A stretch of 64,000 nt of DNA from Zelonia costaricensis (taxonomy: Eukaryota; Euglenozoa; Kinetoplastea; Trypanosomatida; Trypanosomatidae). The position numbers were made by a program, and so were the translations under genes. Positions 40,701 to 50,871 of the stretch are shown in pieces; position 1 is the first letter of the stretch, and every line of letters starts with the position of its first letter. The stretch is from NCBI GenBank assembly GCA_030849075.1, contig JASAOO010003562.1, forward strand, positions 62,001 to 126,000, given 5' to 3'. A model generated the notes under the pieces. That model made no database searches. It had not been told where the DNA came from and saw nothing but the letters and a program-made list of their open reading frames with translations.

Positions 40701-41480
40701 TTAAACGCATGGCTGCGGCGCCACGACGCACTTGCTGCGCAGCAGCCACTGCTGCCACTCCTGCTCCGCCGCCTCCTCGATTGCAGAGCACCACGTGATG
40801 GTCTGCGCAGCGCCGTAGGCGGGCACCAGCTTCGACCTCCTCCGCACTGCCTCTGCTTTGGTCAGGGTCTCGCCGGTCAGTAGGTTGAGGTACAGCTGAC
40901 TTGGAATCGGCGCACGAGCCGCGGCGGCCTCCTCCTCAGCGCAGGCGAATGCCGACGGCCACGCCAGCACCTCGACGATATCGAGTCCCCCAAAAAGGTA
41001 CGGGCGAGACGGTGTCAGCAGGCCGAGACGCACGTGGAGGTACAGGGCGCCGTTGCCGCTGCTCTCGTCGCGGCCAAACATCTTGCTGTCCCCCGCATTC
41101 GTCGGACTGTCGTCTGCGACATGCACGCGCTTGCGGTGGCAGAAGTGCGCCCGCGCCATCGACAGCGGGGCGAGGTGCGGTAGGTTCGCTACAACTGTGT
41201 CGAGACTGGCGCCACGCCACGCGAGTGACCGCCGCCGCAGCGTCAGCGGCTCGGGCAGCAGCTGACTCAGCGTATACTGCGGCACCGACGCCGACGAAGT
41301 CGTGGGCAGACTCAACGGTGTACCCCCTTCCCATACCGTGATCAGCGGCCCCAGCAACGCCGCCATGCGCCGCGGCTGCACGACCACCCAGTCCCCCACC
41401 TGCAAGTCGCAGTCTGCGTCGAAGTTGGGCAGGTAGTCGTAGATCTCCTCAAGCGTCATGAATGGGGAAACGCCGGCCAT
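40701..41480 (-). CDS. Hypothetical protein (isolated gene in purine-rich region)
   Basis: A 259-residue protein started at 41480 (MAGVSPFMTLEEIYDYLPNF); a second Met seven residues later is also possible, while the longer frame to 41726 is pyrimidine-derived leader. I do not recognise the family. An early QVGDWVVVQP phrase looks like a beta-barrel or KOW/Tudor-like strand. The composition is balanced, with Trp, Tyr and charged residues (for example FCHRKRVHVADDS, WQQWLLRSKCVV), unlike the surrounding spurious frames. That and its codon use support a real gene. No targeting signal or membrane segment is evident. Confidence 0.75.
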   Translation of the reverse strand: MAGVSPFMTLEEIYDYLPNFDADCDLQVGDWVVVQPRRMAALLGPLITVWEGGTPLSLPTTSSASVPQYTLSQLLPEPLTLRRRSLAWRGASLDTVVANLPHLAPLSMARAHFCHRKRVHVADDSPTNAGDSKMFGRDESSGNGALYLHVRLGLLTPSRPYLFGGLDIVEVLAWPSAFACAEEEAAAARAPIPSQLYLNLLTGETLTKAEAVRRRSKLVPAYGAAQTITWCSAIEEAAEQEWQQWLLRSKCVVAPQPCV

Positions 41481-43889
41481 CACTGTAGCCAGGGCGTGTT
41501 TGCGAGGGAAATAGAAAGAGGCGTAGGGTATGTAAGAGCAAAGGCAATCACACTCGCGCGAGACAGAAACAGTGTGCGAGAGCTCCGCAGAAAAAGGGGG
41601 AGAAGAGGAGGGGGGGAGGCGAAGAATCGCCACAAACAAAACAACGGCGCGGACCAGGATGAAGCAAGGCGGAAGCCGCGGAGAAGAGTGAGCGCACCGG
41701 AACGGAATGCACGAAAGAAACAACAACCGCCAAATAGTTCAGCACGAGAGAGAAAAAAAGAAGTCTTAGAAGAAACAAGGGGGAGCGAGAGTGAGTGAGA
41801 GAGGGGTGAACCGAGGAAAGCAGAAGGTGAAGAGAAACCGAAAAGGAAGAGGGACGAAACACAAAAGGCAGAGTACACACACCCGGGAGTGAAGATGGGG
41901 AGGCGAGCGCACGAAGGAGAAAAAACGCTGGGACAGGGAAGCGGGAGTCGAGGCGACGGAGGAAAAATGGGAAATGGGGTGAAGAGACAAAGACGGAGAA
42001 GGCAGTACAGAGAAACAAAAAAAAAGAACAGCTAAAAGCAATCGTCAAAGAAAGACTTGCACACACTCGACCACGGAAGTGAGAGCAGACGAAACGCGAA
42101 CTCACGTGCAGAGAGCGAAGAAAAGAAGCAGTGGAGTACGGATAACGGTGCGAGAGGGAGGGATCGTGGAAAGGAAGCAGGCGGGAGAAGGGGAAACGGG
42201 AGCGCGGGAAGCAGAATGTCGACAAGAGGGTGGCTTGTCGTGCAAAGGGGGAGAAACGACTTCTGTGGCGGTACGGTGAATGCACCGTTTCAGTTTCTGT
42301 CGCCTCCAAACGCCTGTGCAGTCACCCACACAGACTCAAACAGAAACACGGACGTGAGAGAAGCAAAGAGTAGGGGGAGGGTACTTCCTTCGACTGCGGC
42401 TCCGACACCTTGCAAGCTCTGTCTCTGTCTTTCTTTCCTTGCCTGTCTATGTGATCTTCTGTTTCCCAGCACCGGGCCTGACGAAAACCGACGCGGAAAA
42501 AAAAAGGAGGCAGCAAAATGAAAAAAAAAAAAGAGAAGGGTGAAGCGCGCTGCGAAGGTTGACGAGAGTGGGAGCGAAAAGGAGGCGTTGAAAGAGACAG
42601 TCGCCCACCGCACGACGCATGCACTTCGACGGTCCGCAGAGCTGTGCGCGCTTGGCTTTGGGCGAAGGTGATAACGAGCGGGCTAAAACGGCCAAGTGAA
42701 ATACACAGGAGCGAGAACCGAAGGGTAGCGAAGAGGCCGAGAAGGTAATAGTGGGTGGTTGACCGAGAGGGGTGGGGGAGAGAAAACTGGCTTGAATGTC
42801 CTTGTGTCCCTTAAGTGCTTCGACCTTTGTGGCGTCGTGTCGAGTTAGTTTTGGATGTTGGCAGCAATGGTGTGCAAAGGCCGTGAGAGGGTAGTGCGGT
42901 GAGACGTGAGGGCGCCAAGTGACGACGGCGGTGGTTTGCGCGGTGCGAGGAGGAGGGAGTGACAAGTTGAGCGATGAAGAGAAACAGAGGGGAAGCAAGG
43001 CCATTGGTAGAGCACCGGTGAGGAAAGCGGAATGCGACGCGACCACGTGGCGCAGATGCCGACACACACCCATAAGCACACGACATGACGCATTCGCAAC
43101 CCTAACGCAGTCTCACCCTGCGATGCAGAGAGCGCGAAAGTGCTCACTGCAGCGTTCAGGAAAAGCAAGCGCAGCTCGGCCCTCTTTTGAGCAGCTGCGT
43201 ACATTTCCAACGCTTCGGCTTGCGACCTGGAGCGTGGGCCACGAAGCGCGGAGGGAGCACCTCGACCTCAACAGCCTCAGACGGGCGGGCGAGCTGAGGT
43301 AGACACGCATGTCTTGATGGTTTTGCATTCACGTGCATTGGCACAGAGGTGCCAGCGGGCCACCAAAGACACTGGGAGAGAACTCGCTGTACAAGAGACG
43401 GCTGAACACCACAAAAAGAGAAAGATAAGAAGAAGACAGCCGCAGGTTCTGCGCCTGTAGCTTTTCATTGAAGGTACGCTGCTCGCCTCCGCAAGTGCAC
43501 CTCAAGGCCGCCTTATAGATGGCACATCCGAAGTTGCTGGTGTCTGGTTTCGGGCAGCTCCTTGCGTGTGCGTTGCCCGCAGCCGTGCCGCTCTCTCGCT
43601 TTGTTTTGCTTCCACTTCACAGAAGCAGCTTCTTTTCTCTGTCGAAACCACGTGCACGGCCCCGTCAGACGCGAGGCCAGCACGGCACCTCGAATGCATG
43701 GCCCAGTCACACGATCGGGTAGCACAGCGGGGAGGAGGAAGACACGCAGAAGCGGCAAGATGGACGCATACGCGACGAAACAGGAAACAGGAACAAGGAC
43801 GAGCATGTCCTCCTCTCCCCTACGCTCCGGGCGCGTGCGCGGCGAAGAAACCGACACGGTAGCGGAGTCAAGTAATGGCAGCCGGCGAC
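41481..43889. other. Gene-free 2.4 kb interval, purine-rich on plus strand
   Basis: No credible gene. It continues the A/G-rich plus-strand character of the 31.3-40.7 kb interval. The part next to the 259-residue gene is a sense pyrimidine-rich leader; the rest would be the 3' UTR of the small membrane protein mRNA. Confidence 0.6.
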
Positions 43890-44156
43890 TCACGACAGCG
43901 CGTAGGAGATGACGTAGAACGGCCCGCCAATCGCCAGCCCAATAATCAGGAGAGCCGCACCAACCACCACCACCTTCTCCGCCGGCTCCAGCTCACCAAA
44001 CGCAATCTCAGGGTCGAGGCGCTTGATGGCGCGGTAGATAGGGTTGTACTGCTTCACCGTGGTCGGCGGCACCTCCGTGTAGTGCTTGGAGGTGTCCGGC
44101 GGCGGGTGCGGCCGACGGTTGCGGTGCACAGTGGTGGCGGTGGCAGTCGCCGACAT
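43890..44156 (-). CDS. Small single-pass membrane protein, unknown function
   Basis: An 88-residue protein started at 44156 (MSATATATTVHRNRRP). The N-terminal half is Thr/Pro/His-rich and polar. A motif-like middle (KQYNPIYRAIKRLDPEIAFGELEPAEK) leads into a single hydrophobic segment of about 22 residues (VVVVGAALLIIGLAIGGPFYV), close to the C-terminus. The layout resembles a tail-anchored or small organellar membrane protein. An in-frame Met at 44255 would add 33 residues of leader-like sequence. I do not recognise a family. Confidence 0.75.
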   Translation of the reverse strand: MSATATATTVHRNRRPHPPPDTSKHYTEVPPTTVKQYNPIYRAIKRLDPEIAFGELEPAEKVVVVGAALLIIGLAIGGPFYVISYALS

Positions 44157-45043
44157 TTTCGAAGACGCGGCGAGAGAAGGGACAGTTGAGGAAGAGGGAG
44201 AGAGCTCGGCTGCTTCCGGATATGAAAAGCAACGAAGAAAGGGATCGGTATTCAAGTGCTATGTGCGTAGTTGCGGAGGGCGATGACGGTGTTTTGTGAC
44301 TTCAGTGCTGCCACGGAGAGCGGACGCGTGCATTGCACGAACAGAACGAGGAAGACGGAGAGGGGGGCGATGACGGAATAGGAAAGAGTCATTCATATTC
44401 GGTGACGGGGCAAGTACCCGAGAGGCGAGTTACGCGAGACTTTTGAAAAAAGCAGGCGACCGGCAGTCACTCTGGATTTTTTGACGGTGTGCTTTGGTTT
44501 TCACCCTCACCGCGTCGATAGAGAGGTGAAGTGGCGTAGCGTGGGAAATCAAAAGGGTATTGAGATGGGGGTGTGAGGAGCATCCAAGCTCGGCGGTCGC
44601 TTCGACAGAAGCAGCGAGTAGGGTGAACGAGAGCAACACAACGCAAAACACGCCGATTTTCGCAACTCATCAACCAGTTCAACGTCTTCAGCTTTTCAAG
44701 TTAGATTTCACGAGAGCATTTCTACGTCCCGTGCAGGGGGGCAGGGAGGGAGGGCGTTGAGCACAGCATCATCGCCGCGCACCTCGAGAAGGGGAAAAAA
44801 AACGTGCTATCTTGAGCGTTGACACGGTGCCCCTGCAAAAGCGCAGCAGCGTGTTTTTTTTTCTTTTCCTCTTGTGGCGTCACACGCACCCCACCCTCTC
44901 CTCCTCCACGCCACAGGTGGGGTTGTGAGGTAGCGTGTGACACCGGCAGCGGACTGAAAGAGGGCGACAAAAGAAGTCGCTGAGAGATGCCAGGCAGCGA
45001 GTAGAAGCGGCGTGCCACGAGCCTTCATCTCGCTGCTTCGCGC
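44157..45043. other. Intergenic region
   Basis: No gene. The left end is a clear sense pyrimidine tract (about 44210-44170) for the small membrane protein. The rest would be the 3' UTR of the DUF1295-like mRNA, including a short A8 and a T-rich island (44840-44870). Confidence 0.6.
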
Positions 45044-45814
45044 TCACAGGAGACGGGGGAAGAAGAGGCCGCTGCGTGTGACGTACGCCTTCCAGCCGGC
45101 GTGGCGCCGCATGCGGGCATCCTTGCGCAACATGGACGGCAAAAAGAGGCCAATCCAGACGCTGAGAAGAACCACCCACGAGCTTGGGTGGTTAGACACA
45201 AACGCAAATGCGCCGTAGAGCATCACTTCGCCGAGGTAGTTGGGGTTCCTGGTGCGGGCGAAGAAGCCGTCCGTGATGAGGCCCTTGCGCTCGCGGAGCG
45301 TGAAGTACTTCTGTGTGTCCGCACCGATCATGACAACGATGCCGACGGTGTAGACAATCGTGGCGGCGCAGAGGGCGGTGTTGGAGCGCTCCGCACCGCG
45401 CATGATGGCGTTGTATGCAATGTACCAGTACGGGCCGAGCACACTCGTGAACGCCACCACGGCGCTTCCAATCGTGACCTTTGCCTCCCACCGCGGATCG
45501 GGAAATACGCAGTGCTTCAAGTACCAGCACAAGCCGTAGCTGCCGTGCAGTGCGGTGTAGGTCGTCGCCGTAGCGGAGTAGTTGCCCGACTTCCACATCA
45601 TGCCGATGCAGACAAACAGCGTGGTGCACTTTTGAAAGTTGATCACATGCGCCAGCTTGATGCACCGCGGCCCCCCGAGGAAGGAGCTGGTCATGTAGTC
45701 GAGGAAGGACAACCACCCGCGCGTGCATCGCCGAAGCAGCGACTTCGCCGGCGGCCTCTCATCGGCCGCGGAGTCGGCCGTCGGGGCCGGGCGTACCGAG
45801 CCGGAAACAGACAT
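45044..45814 (-). CDS. DUF1295 / steroid 5-alpha-reductase-like multi-pass membrane protein
   Basis: A 256-residue protein with several hydrophobic segments (for example CTTLFVCIGMMWKSG, VTIGSAVVAFTSVLGPYWY, ALCAATIVYTVGIVVMIG, WVVLLSVWIGLFL). The C-terminal signature KGLITDGFFARTRNPNYLGE, followed by MLYGAFAF, matches the NADPH- or SAM-binding end of the DUF1295 / 3-oxo-5-alpha-steroid 4-dehydrogenase / isoprenylcysteine methyltransferase superfamily. Members act in the endoplasmic reticulum membrane on lipids. The substrate cannot be assigned and many DUF1295 proteins remain uncharacterised. The N-terminal 30 residues are polar and probably cytosolic. Confidence 0.87.
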   Translation of the reverse strand: MSVSGSVRPAPTADSAADERPPAKSLLRRCTRGWLSFLDYMTSSFLGGPRCIKLAHVINFQKCTTLFVCIGMMWKSGNYSATATTYTALHGSYGLCWYLKHCVFPDPRWEAKVTIGSAVVAFTSVLGPYWYIAYNAIMRGAERSNTALCAATIVYTVGIVVMIGADTQKYFTLRERKGLITDGFFARTRNPNYLGEVMLYGAFAFVSNHPSSWVVLLSVWIGLFLPSMLRKDARMRRHAGWKAYVTRSGLFFPRLL

Positions 45815-46504
45815 CCGCGGTGTGTGTCAAGGCAGTGGCAAACGAGCCACACGGGCAACCACGAGGGTCTTTTTCTTTTGCTTCTCGTTTTATCAAGAAC
45901 GACGTCCACAGCAGAACGCTGTAAACAGTGAGGAGACAACGGGAAGGTGGAGGGGGGGGGGGTCGCAGAACACGCTCAGCCGCCGTTAGCACCACCGATT
46001 GTTGCGCACAGGCGCCGGGAGGAAACTATGTGAAGAAGTCGGAAGAGGAGGTTCTGTTTCAGTTGTTGTTGTGCACTTGGGAGGGGCGGGAGAGCGACCG
46101 CGGCGCACTCCGGAAAGGCATTTCCACCCTCGGATGTCTTTTTGGTTGCACGGCAACGTTCGTGAGGCAACGTCAAAGACAGTACCTGTTTTTCCTCGTT
46201 CGCTGTTTGCGCTTCGCCAAAGCACCCCTTCGACCGTGCAGCCTCGCCTATGTGGTACAAGCGCCAGGAGGGACGCTTCGCAGCTCCCGTGTACGGTGCG
46301 CGATTGCGCTTTCTCGCATCACGCGGGGACGACCTTGTCTAGTTTGCTTGTGTGCCTTGTTTTCCTCTTTGTGGTCAAGAAGCGCACGCAGAGAAGTTTG
46401 TAGGAAAGCGGGAGCAGCAGTCCACGTAGCTCTGGCTTGCGCTTCCGCTCCCCTTTGGCTTCGGACAAGCTAGAACCCACCACTGTCAACGTCTGTGAAC
46501 AGGG
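45815..46504. other. Intergenic region
   Basis: No gene. It contains an 11-base G run at 45952-45962 and would hold the DUF1295-like leader and the 3' UTR of the release factor. Confidence 0.55.
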
Positions 46505-47830
46505 CTACACAACGCTGCCAAAGTCGCCCTTGATGTGCTTTAGCAGCACCTTCGCCACCTCCTCTCGGTCGTTGAGGTCGTTCAGCTCGTCGTGAAGTTC
46601 TTTCAAGCCCCTTCCGCGCTCCATGAAGGAGGACAAGGCAAAGTCCTTGCCGAGGCGGTGGTCCGTGACGCGGTTCTGCGGAAAGTTGTAGGTCCGCATC
46701 TTGTCCGATCGCTCGCCGCTGCTCCACTGGTTCTGCCACGCCTCGTGAAGAGAACTGTTCTGCTCTTTTACGCGCTGCGCCAGGATTTGCTGCGCAACCA
46801 TCTGCAGCGCCAGCTCCTTGTTTCCGAGCGCCGAGCGGGATTGGTGGCACTTGACCGAGATGCCCGAGGGCTTGTGCACCAGCACGACGCAGTTGGAGCT
46901 GCTCTGCATGCCTTGTCCGCCAGGGCCAGAGCCACGCACAAAGTCGATCTTGCAGTCGCTTTCGTGGACGTCGACTGAGACGGGGTCCAGGACGGGCATC
47001 ATCGTGAAGACAGCCGTGGAGGTTTGCATCTTGCCAGCCGCGTCCGTCACCGGGACCCGCTGCACCTTATGCACACCAATTTCGTGGTGCATGTTGCGGT
47101 ACACTCCCTCCCCGCGCAGCTCGAACTCGTTTGGGCTGGCTGACTCGCCGGCGTCCTCCTTCGCGATAGAGCGCACCTGCCACCCGCGAAACTCGCTTGC
47201 GTAAGTGCGGTACATTTCGGCAAGTTCGGCCGCGAAGAGGCTGGCCTCCTCTCCCCCGGCGCGCCCAGCCACCGTGACATTCCACGTGCTAGTCGCAGAC
47301 CCCACCATGTCCTCGGACCCGATGCGGCGCTCCATCACGTGGTTCACGTCGGCGTCCAGCGAACGCAGCTGCTCGGTGAGCGAGACGATGTCCTCCTTCA
47401 CCATATCGAGCATCTCCTCGTCCCCCTCGCTTCGCGCCGCCTTCGCCTCCAGCTGATCGCGCAGCGCTACATTTTCGTCGAGCTGCTGCAGCACATGCGA
47501 CGCCCTCTCCGCCACGTCGAGCTCGTCGCGGTACTTGGAGTTCCACTTGACGCTGTCAAACGGGGAGCCGTTCACGACGTTGGTGAGCGGTGCGGCGGCG
47601 GTGGCCGAGCAACTGACTGACTCCTCCTGCCACTTCTCGAGTGCTTTGCGTTTTCTGTCAAGCCGCATTAGATACTCCGTAACAAGAGGATGGTGGATGG
47701 AGCTGATGAGAGCGCGAGTATTCTCCCTCAGTGCCCACGCGTTGTAGTCCACCTTGACCACAGACACCTTCTTCACCCCGCCTTGCGTGCCGCCGGCGCC
47801 GAAAAGCAGTCGCGCATTTCGCCATAGCAT
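46505..47830 (-). CDS. Mitochondrial class I peptide chain release factor, RF1 type
   Basis: A 441-residue protein. The start at 47830 gives MLWRNARLLFGAGG, a basic presequence-like N-terminus. The catalytic GGQ tripeptide is at residues 304-306 within RGSGPGGQGMQSS, which triggers peptidyl-tRNA hydrolysis. The codon-recognition loop at 256-270 reads VQRVPVTDAAGKMQT, with PVT at 260-262 in the place of the bacterial RF1 PxT motif that reads UAA and UAG. This fits trypanosomatid mitochondria, where UGA encodes Trp and no UGA-reading RF2 is needed. The N-terminal coiled region (about 105-170) corresponds to domain 1. It should act in the mitochondrial matrix on the mitoribosome. Confidence 0.93.
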   Translation of the reverse strand: MLWRNARLLFGAGGTQGGVKKVSVVKVDYNAWALRENTRALISSIHHPLVTEYLMRLDRKRKALEKWQEESVSCSATAAAPLTNVVNGSPFDSVKWNSKYRDELDVAERASHVLQQLDENVALRDQLEAKAARSEGDEEMLDMVKEDIVSLTEQLRSLDADVNHVMERRIGSEDMVGSATSTWNVTVAGRAGGEEASLFAAELAEMYRTYASEFRGWQVRSIAKEDAGESASPNEFELRGEGVYRNMHHEIGVHKVQRVPVTDAAGKMQTSTAVFTMMPVLDPVSVDVHESDCKIDFVRGSGPGGQGMQSSSNCVVLVHKPSGISVKCHQSRSALGNKELALQMVAQQILAQRVKEQNSSLHEAWQNQWSSGERSDKMRTYNFPQNRVTDHRLGKDFALSSFMERGRGLKELHDELNDLNDREEVAKVLLKHIKGDFGSVV

Positions 47831-48540
47831 CGTGCTCCCTAAACTCGTCGATTAAAAAAGGTGTGCCGCGCTCAAGGAGCGCACAACAAAGAGCGGCAGA
47901 AGAAAACAGGTGAGACGAAAGGTGCGTTCAGGGCAAAGTAAAAGATGGCAGGCGCGTTTGCCGGAGTCTGGGGCGCGCAGTCTTAGAGAACGGGAGAGAG
48001 AGGGAGAGTCACCTGTCCGTCATGGCCTCCGGCCAAGGAGCTGCCGACCTTCCGCCGCAACTCGGTGCGCTTCCTCAAGAGGAGGGTTGCGTTTGCGTGC
48101 TGACCTCCAGGAGGGCGGCTCTGGTGGCCGTAGCGGCGCCGACTATAACGGCGCTGCTTCCATTTCGACTTGCTTTGCATTGGCTCATGTGAGGGGGGCA
48201 GCTCACCCTCTAGCGCTGATAAACAGAACGCACTTTTCGTTTTTTACATCCGAGAACATGGTAGAGGCAGGCAAGAAACAGGAGGAAGAGGCGACAGGGA
48301 ATGGAGGCGGAAAAACAATCGCGCAGCTCGCCCGGAAGACAAGCGGAAAAAAAAAACAAGGCACCCCGAATAATTGTACATGCGCTGCCTGAAGTAGGTG
48401 CTCTGCACGCAAAACAAGAGCCTGGAATTGAGGAGACGACACGAAGCGGCACATTCGTCAAGCAGGCGCAACAGAAGCACCAAAACGCGGCGCTCGCGCC
48501 ACCAACGATGAAGGAAGTGAGGGATGGGAGAAGCACTTGC
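47831..48540. other. Intergenic region
   Basis: No gene. It has the release-factor leader with a sense pyrimidine tract and acceptor at its left end; the rest is expected to be the 3' UTR of the Rib72-like mRNA. Confidence 0.6.
47871..47872 (-). promoter_or_regulatory. Predicted spliced-leader acceptor (AG) for release factor mRNA
   Basis: The sense strand shows TGTTTTCTTCTGCCGCTCTT followed by TCCTTGAG, with AG at 47872-47871. The leader would be about 40 nt. Confidence 0.4.
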
Positions 48541-50871
48541 TTAGCAATTCTGGTCCACGGAGTCCACAAATTCCTGGAACTGCTTGTATGTGATGTTGCC
48601 GTCCTCATCCTGCACGCCGTCAAAGAGAAGAGAAACCAGCGTGTCCTCGTCGCTCTTGTTCATGTTGAAGTGCAGCACCGAGTTCAGCGAGACGCGGAAC
48701 ACGTCCCGGTTGAGTCGCGAGGTGGCACTGTGATCGCTCAACAGGCGGAACTGCTCCTGCACGGTGCCCTTCCGCTGAATCAGCTTGAACTGCAGCATCT
48801 CGCGCAGTTGGCGGCGGCGCTGACGCTCCTCAGAAGCACCCGCGCTAGACTTCAGCGTCTCATTCTTAGCCATGTTCACGTTACGGATCGACCTCGTCGT
48901 CAAGGAAGCCTCGTCCATCGACTCTGACGACACATCCACAATGCGGAGGAAGTCGTCGTAGTCGATCACGCCGTTCGTCCCGGGGGACAGGTTTTGCACG
49001 AGCAGGAGCGCCTCCTCGTCCGTGATGTTGCAGCTGCAGGAGCGAAGGAACTCCTTCAGCTGCGCAAACCCAAGCGTGCCCTGCGGCGCGAGACCGAGAA
49101 ACGCCTCATTGGCTCGCGTGAACTTCAGGTTCAGCTGCTGCTTGAGGAGCACGACAAGGTACTTGATGCGGTCCTCCGTGACAACCTTGTCGGAGCCGTC
49201 CAGGATGCGCTGTGTCGCGACGTCGTGGCCGGTCAGATGAAAGGGACGACGGTAGATCTCGATGACCTGGCCCACCTGGAAGTCCTCAGGGGTGAAAAGA
49301 ACGGTGGTTCCGTTCGGCATGTCCTTGCGGTGCGGCCCCTTGGCGAGAAACCGGCCACCCATCATCCCCGAGTTCCGCTTCGGCTTCTCGAAGATCTCCA
49401 GCTCCTTCGTCTCGCGGTGAAACGAAATGACGAACTCCCTGTCTTCGTCGCCTCCTACGATCGGTTTTGCCAGCTTTGCAGAGAAATTCATGACCCGGCC
49501 CGCCTCGCGCTGCGCCACCTCGTGGTCAATCCTGCCCGGCTTTCCGGTCAGCGAGAGCCAGTTGTTGCGCGTCTCGCGCTCGCTGCCGAACCCGTTCGGC
49601 GGCGGTGGGTAAAAGACAGACGTCTCCTTTCCTGGCGTCTCAAATGGCTTGATGTCTACCCCAGGCTTGATGATCACGTTGAATTTCTCCTGCACAAAGT
49701 TACGCGTGAAGGTGTCGCTGTCGTAGATGAAAAACGGCTTGCCGTAAATGACGTACGTCTCTCCCACCTGGATGTCCTCGGGGCAGAGGTAGTCGTTCTT
49801 CATCAGTTTGCCGTACGTATGCTGCTGGTACCGGCTCTGCGTCAGATCAGCTGTCGGGCGAGGAATGCGCTGACGGTGAATCAGAATCGGGCCGCCCCAG
49901 CGACCGCTGTTCTCCGGCCGTGCCTCAGCGACCTCGATGGCGTTGTTTTCCAGAAAAACGCGCCACACACAGTAGTGCAGGTCGCCGCTGAGATTGCCAC
50001 GGTCGTCCCACAGAGCCAGATAGGTCAGGTGCTCGTTGATCTTGTTCTTCAAAAACTCCTTCGTGATGGCAATGTCCTCGGTCGAGTGCTTCGTGTAAAT
50101 GCCCGTCAGCTGCTGCTCAATCGCACGCTTGCGGTCCATGTCGTCAGAGGTGACAATCCGCTTTGTCGACCGCTCCGCCGCGGCCGCCGCCGTGCGGCTG
50201 AACGCGTCCTCTGGAATAGACACGGCGGAAGGGAGTTCCTCCTGCAGGACCTCACGAAAGTAACGCCGACTGCGCTTGTCCATGTCCACCACGTTGTACG
50301 TCTGCCCGTAAATCTGAATCGGCTCGCCGATGTGGAAGTCACTCAGCAGCAGAATGTCCTTGGGGCTGCGCTGGTCCTTCGGCACCTGCCGACGAGACAG
50401 AATCCTCGCCTCACCGAGACCGCTGTTGGACTGGCTGATCTCGGCGATGGAAATGCTGTCATCCATAACGTAAAAGCAAATGCACACCTTTCGAACTCGC
50501 TCCGTTTCCGTGCTGCTCTGCGAAACATCCTCCGTGAAGTACGCCAGCATGCGCACAACGAAGTTGTCAAGGTCGCCTTTGGAAAAGTCCTCTGAGAACC
50601 ACCCATTCCAGACAGCGGCCTCATCGTCGTCGACAGCCGCAGCAGCGGCGGCACCATTCCTGGTTTCAAAGGGCTCCCCATTGTAGCAGTACTCTGTGTG
50701 AGGGGCGTGGGCCGTCTTGCGATCAAGAAGCAGGTTGTGGCTCTTGCGCAGGGTGCTGCGGTTGATGGGGTCATCGTGGAAGTTGGCGCCGATGGCCAGC
50801 GGCAGATTCTCGCTCAGCGGAGCATGTGCGTATTCCTTCACCGGCTGAGTGCGCGCAACGCTGTTCTTCAT
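48541..50871 (-). CDS. Rib72/EFHC1-like flagellar protein with three DM10 domains
   Basis: A 776-residue protein. Three DM10 domains lie at about residues 105-210, 280-400 and 465-570; each ends in the typical pattern (DFHIGEPIQIYGQTYNVVD, DIQVGETYVIYGKPFFIYD, DFQVGQVIEIYRRPFHLTG). Two EF-hand-like regions follow (near LSPGTNGVIDYDDF and FDGVQDEDGNITYKQF). Both loops lack the first Asp and the second also lacks the twelfth-position acid, so calcium binding is doubtful. Rib72 and EFHC1/2 are microtubule inner proteins of the A-tubule of flagellar doublets. The domain order and length match this family. The start at 50871 (MKNSVARTQP) gives the complete N-terminus. Confidence 0.92.
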   Translation of the reverse strand: MKNSVARTQPVKEYAHAPLSENLPLAIGANFHDDPINRSTLRKSHNLLLDRKTAHAPHTEYCYNGEPFETRNGAAAAAAVDDDEAAVWNGWFSEDFSKGDLDNFVVRMLAYFTEDVSQSSTETERVRKVCICFYVMDDSISIAEISQSNSGLGEARILSRRQVPKDQRSPKDILLLSDFHIGEPIQIYGQTYNVVDMDKRSRRYFREVLQEELPSAVSIPEDAFSRTAAAAAERSTKRIVTSDDMDRKRAIEQQLTGIYTKHSTEDIAITKEFLKNKINEHLTYLALWDDRGNLSGDLHYCVWRVFLENNAIEVAEARPENSGRWGGPILIHRQRIPRPTADLTQSRYQQHTYGKLMKNDYLCPEDIQVGETYVIYGKPFFIYDSDTFTRNFVQEKFNVIIKPGVDIKPFETPGKETSVFYPPPPNGFGSERETRNNWLSLTGKPGRIDHEVAQREAGRVMNFSAKLAKPIVGGDEDREFVISFHRETKELEIFEKPKRNSGMMGGRFLAKGPHRKDMPNGTTVLFTPEDFQVGQVIEIYRRPFHLTGHDVATQRILDGSDKVVTEDRIKYLVVLLKQQLNLKFTRANEAFLGLAPQGTLGFAQLKEFLRSCSCNITDEEALLLVQNLSPGTNGVIDYDDFLRIVDVSSESMDEASLTTRSIRNVNMAKNETLKSSAGASEERQRRRQLREMLQFKLIQRKGTVQEQFRLLSDHSATSRLNRDVFRVSLNSVLHFNMNKSDEDTLVSLLFDGVQDEDGNITYKQFQEFVDSVDQNC

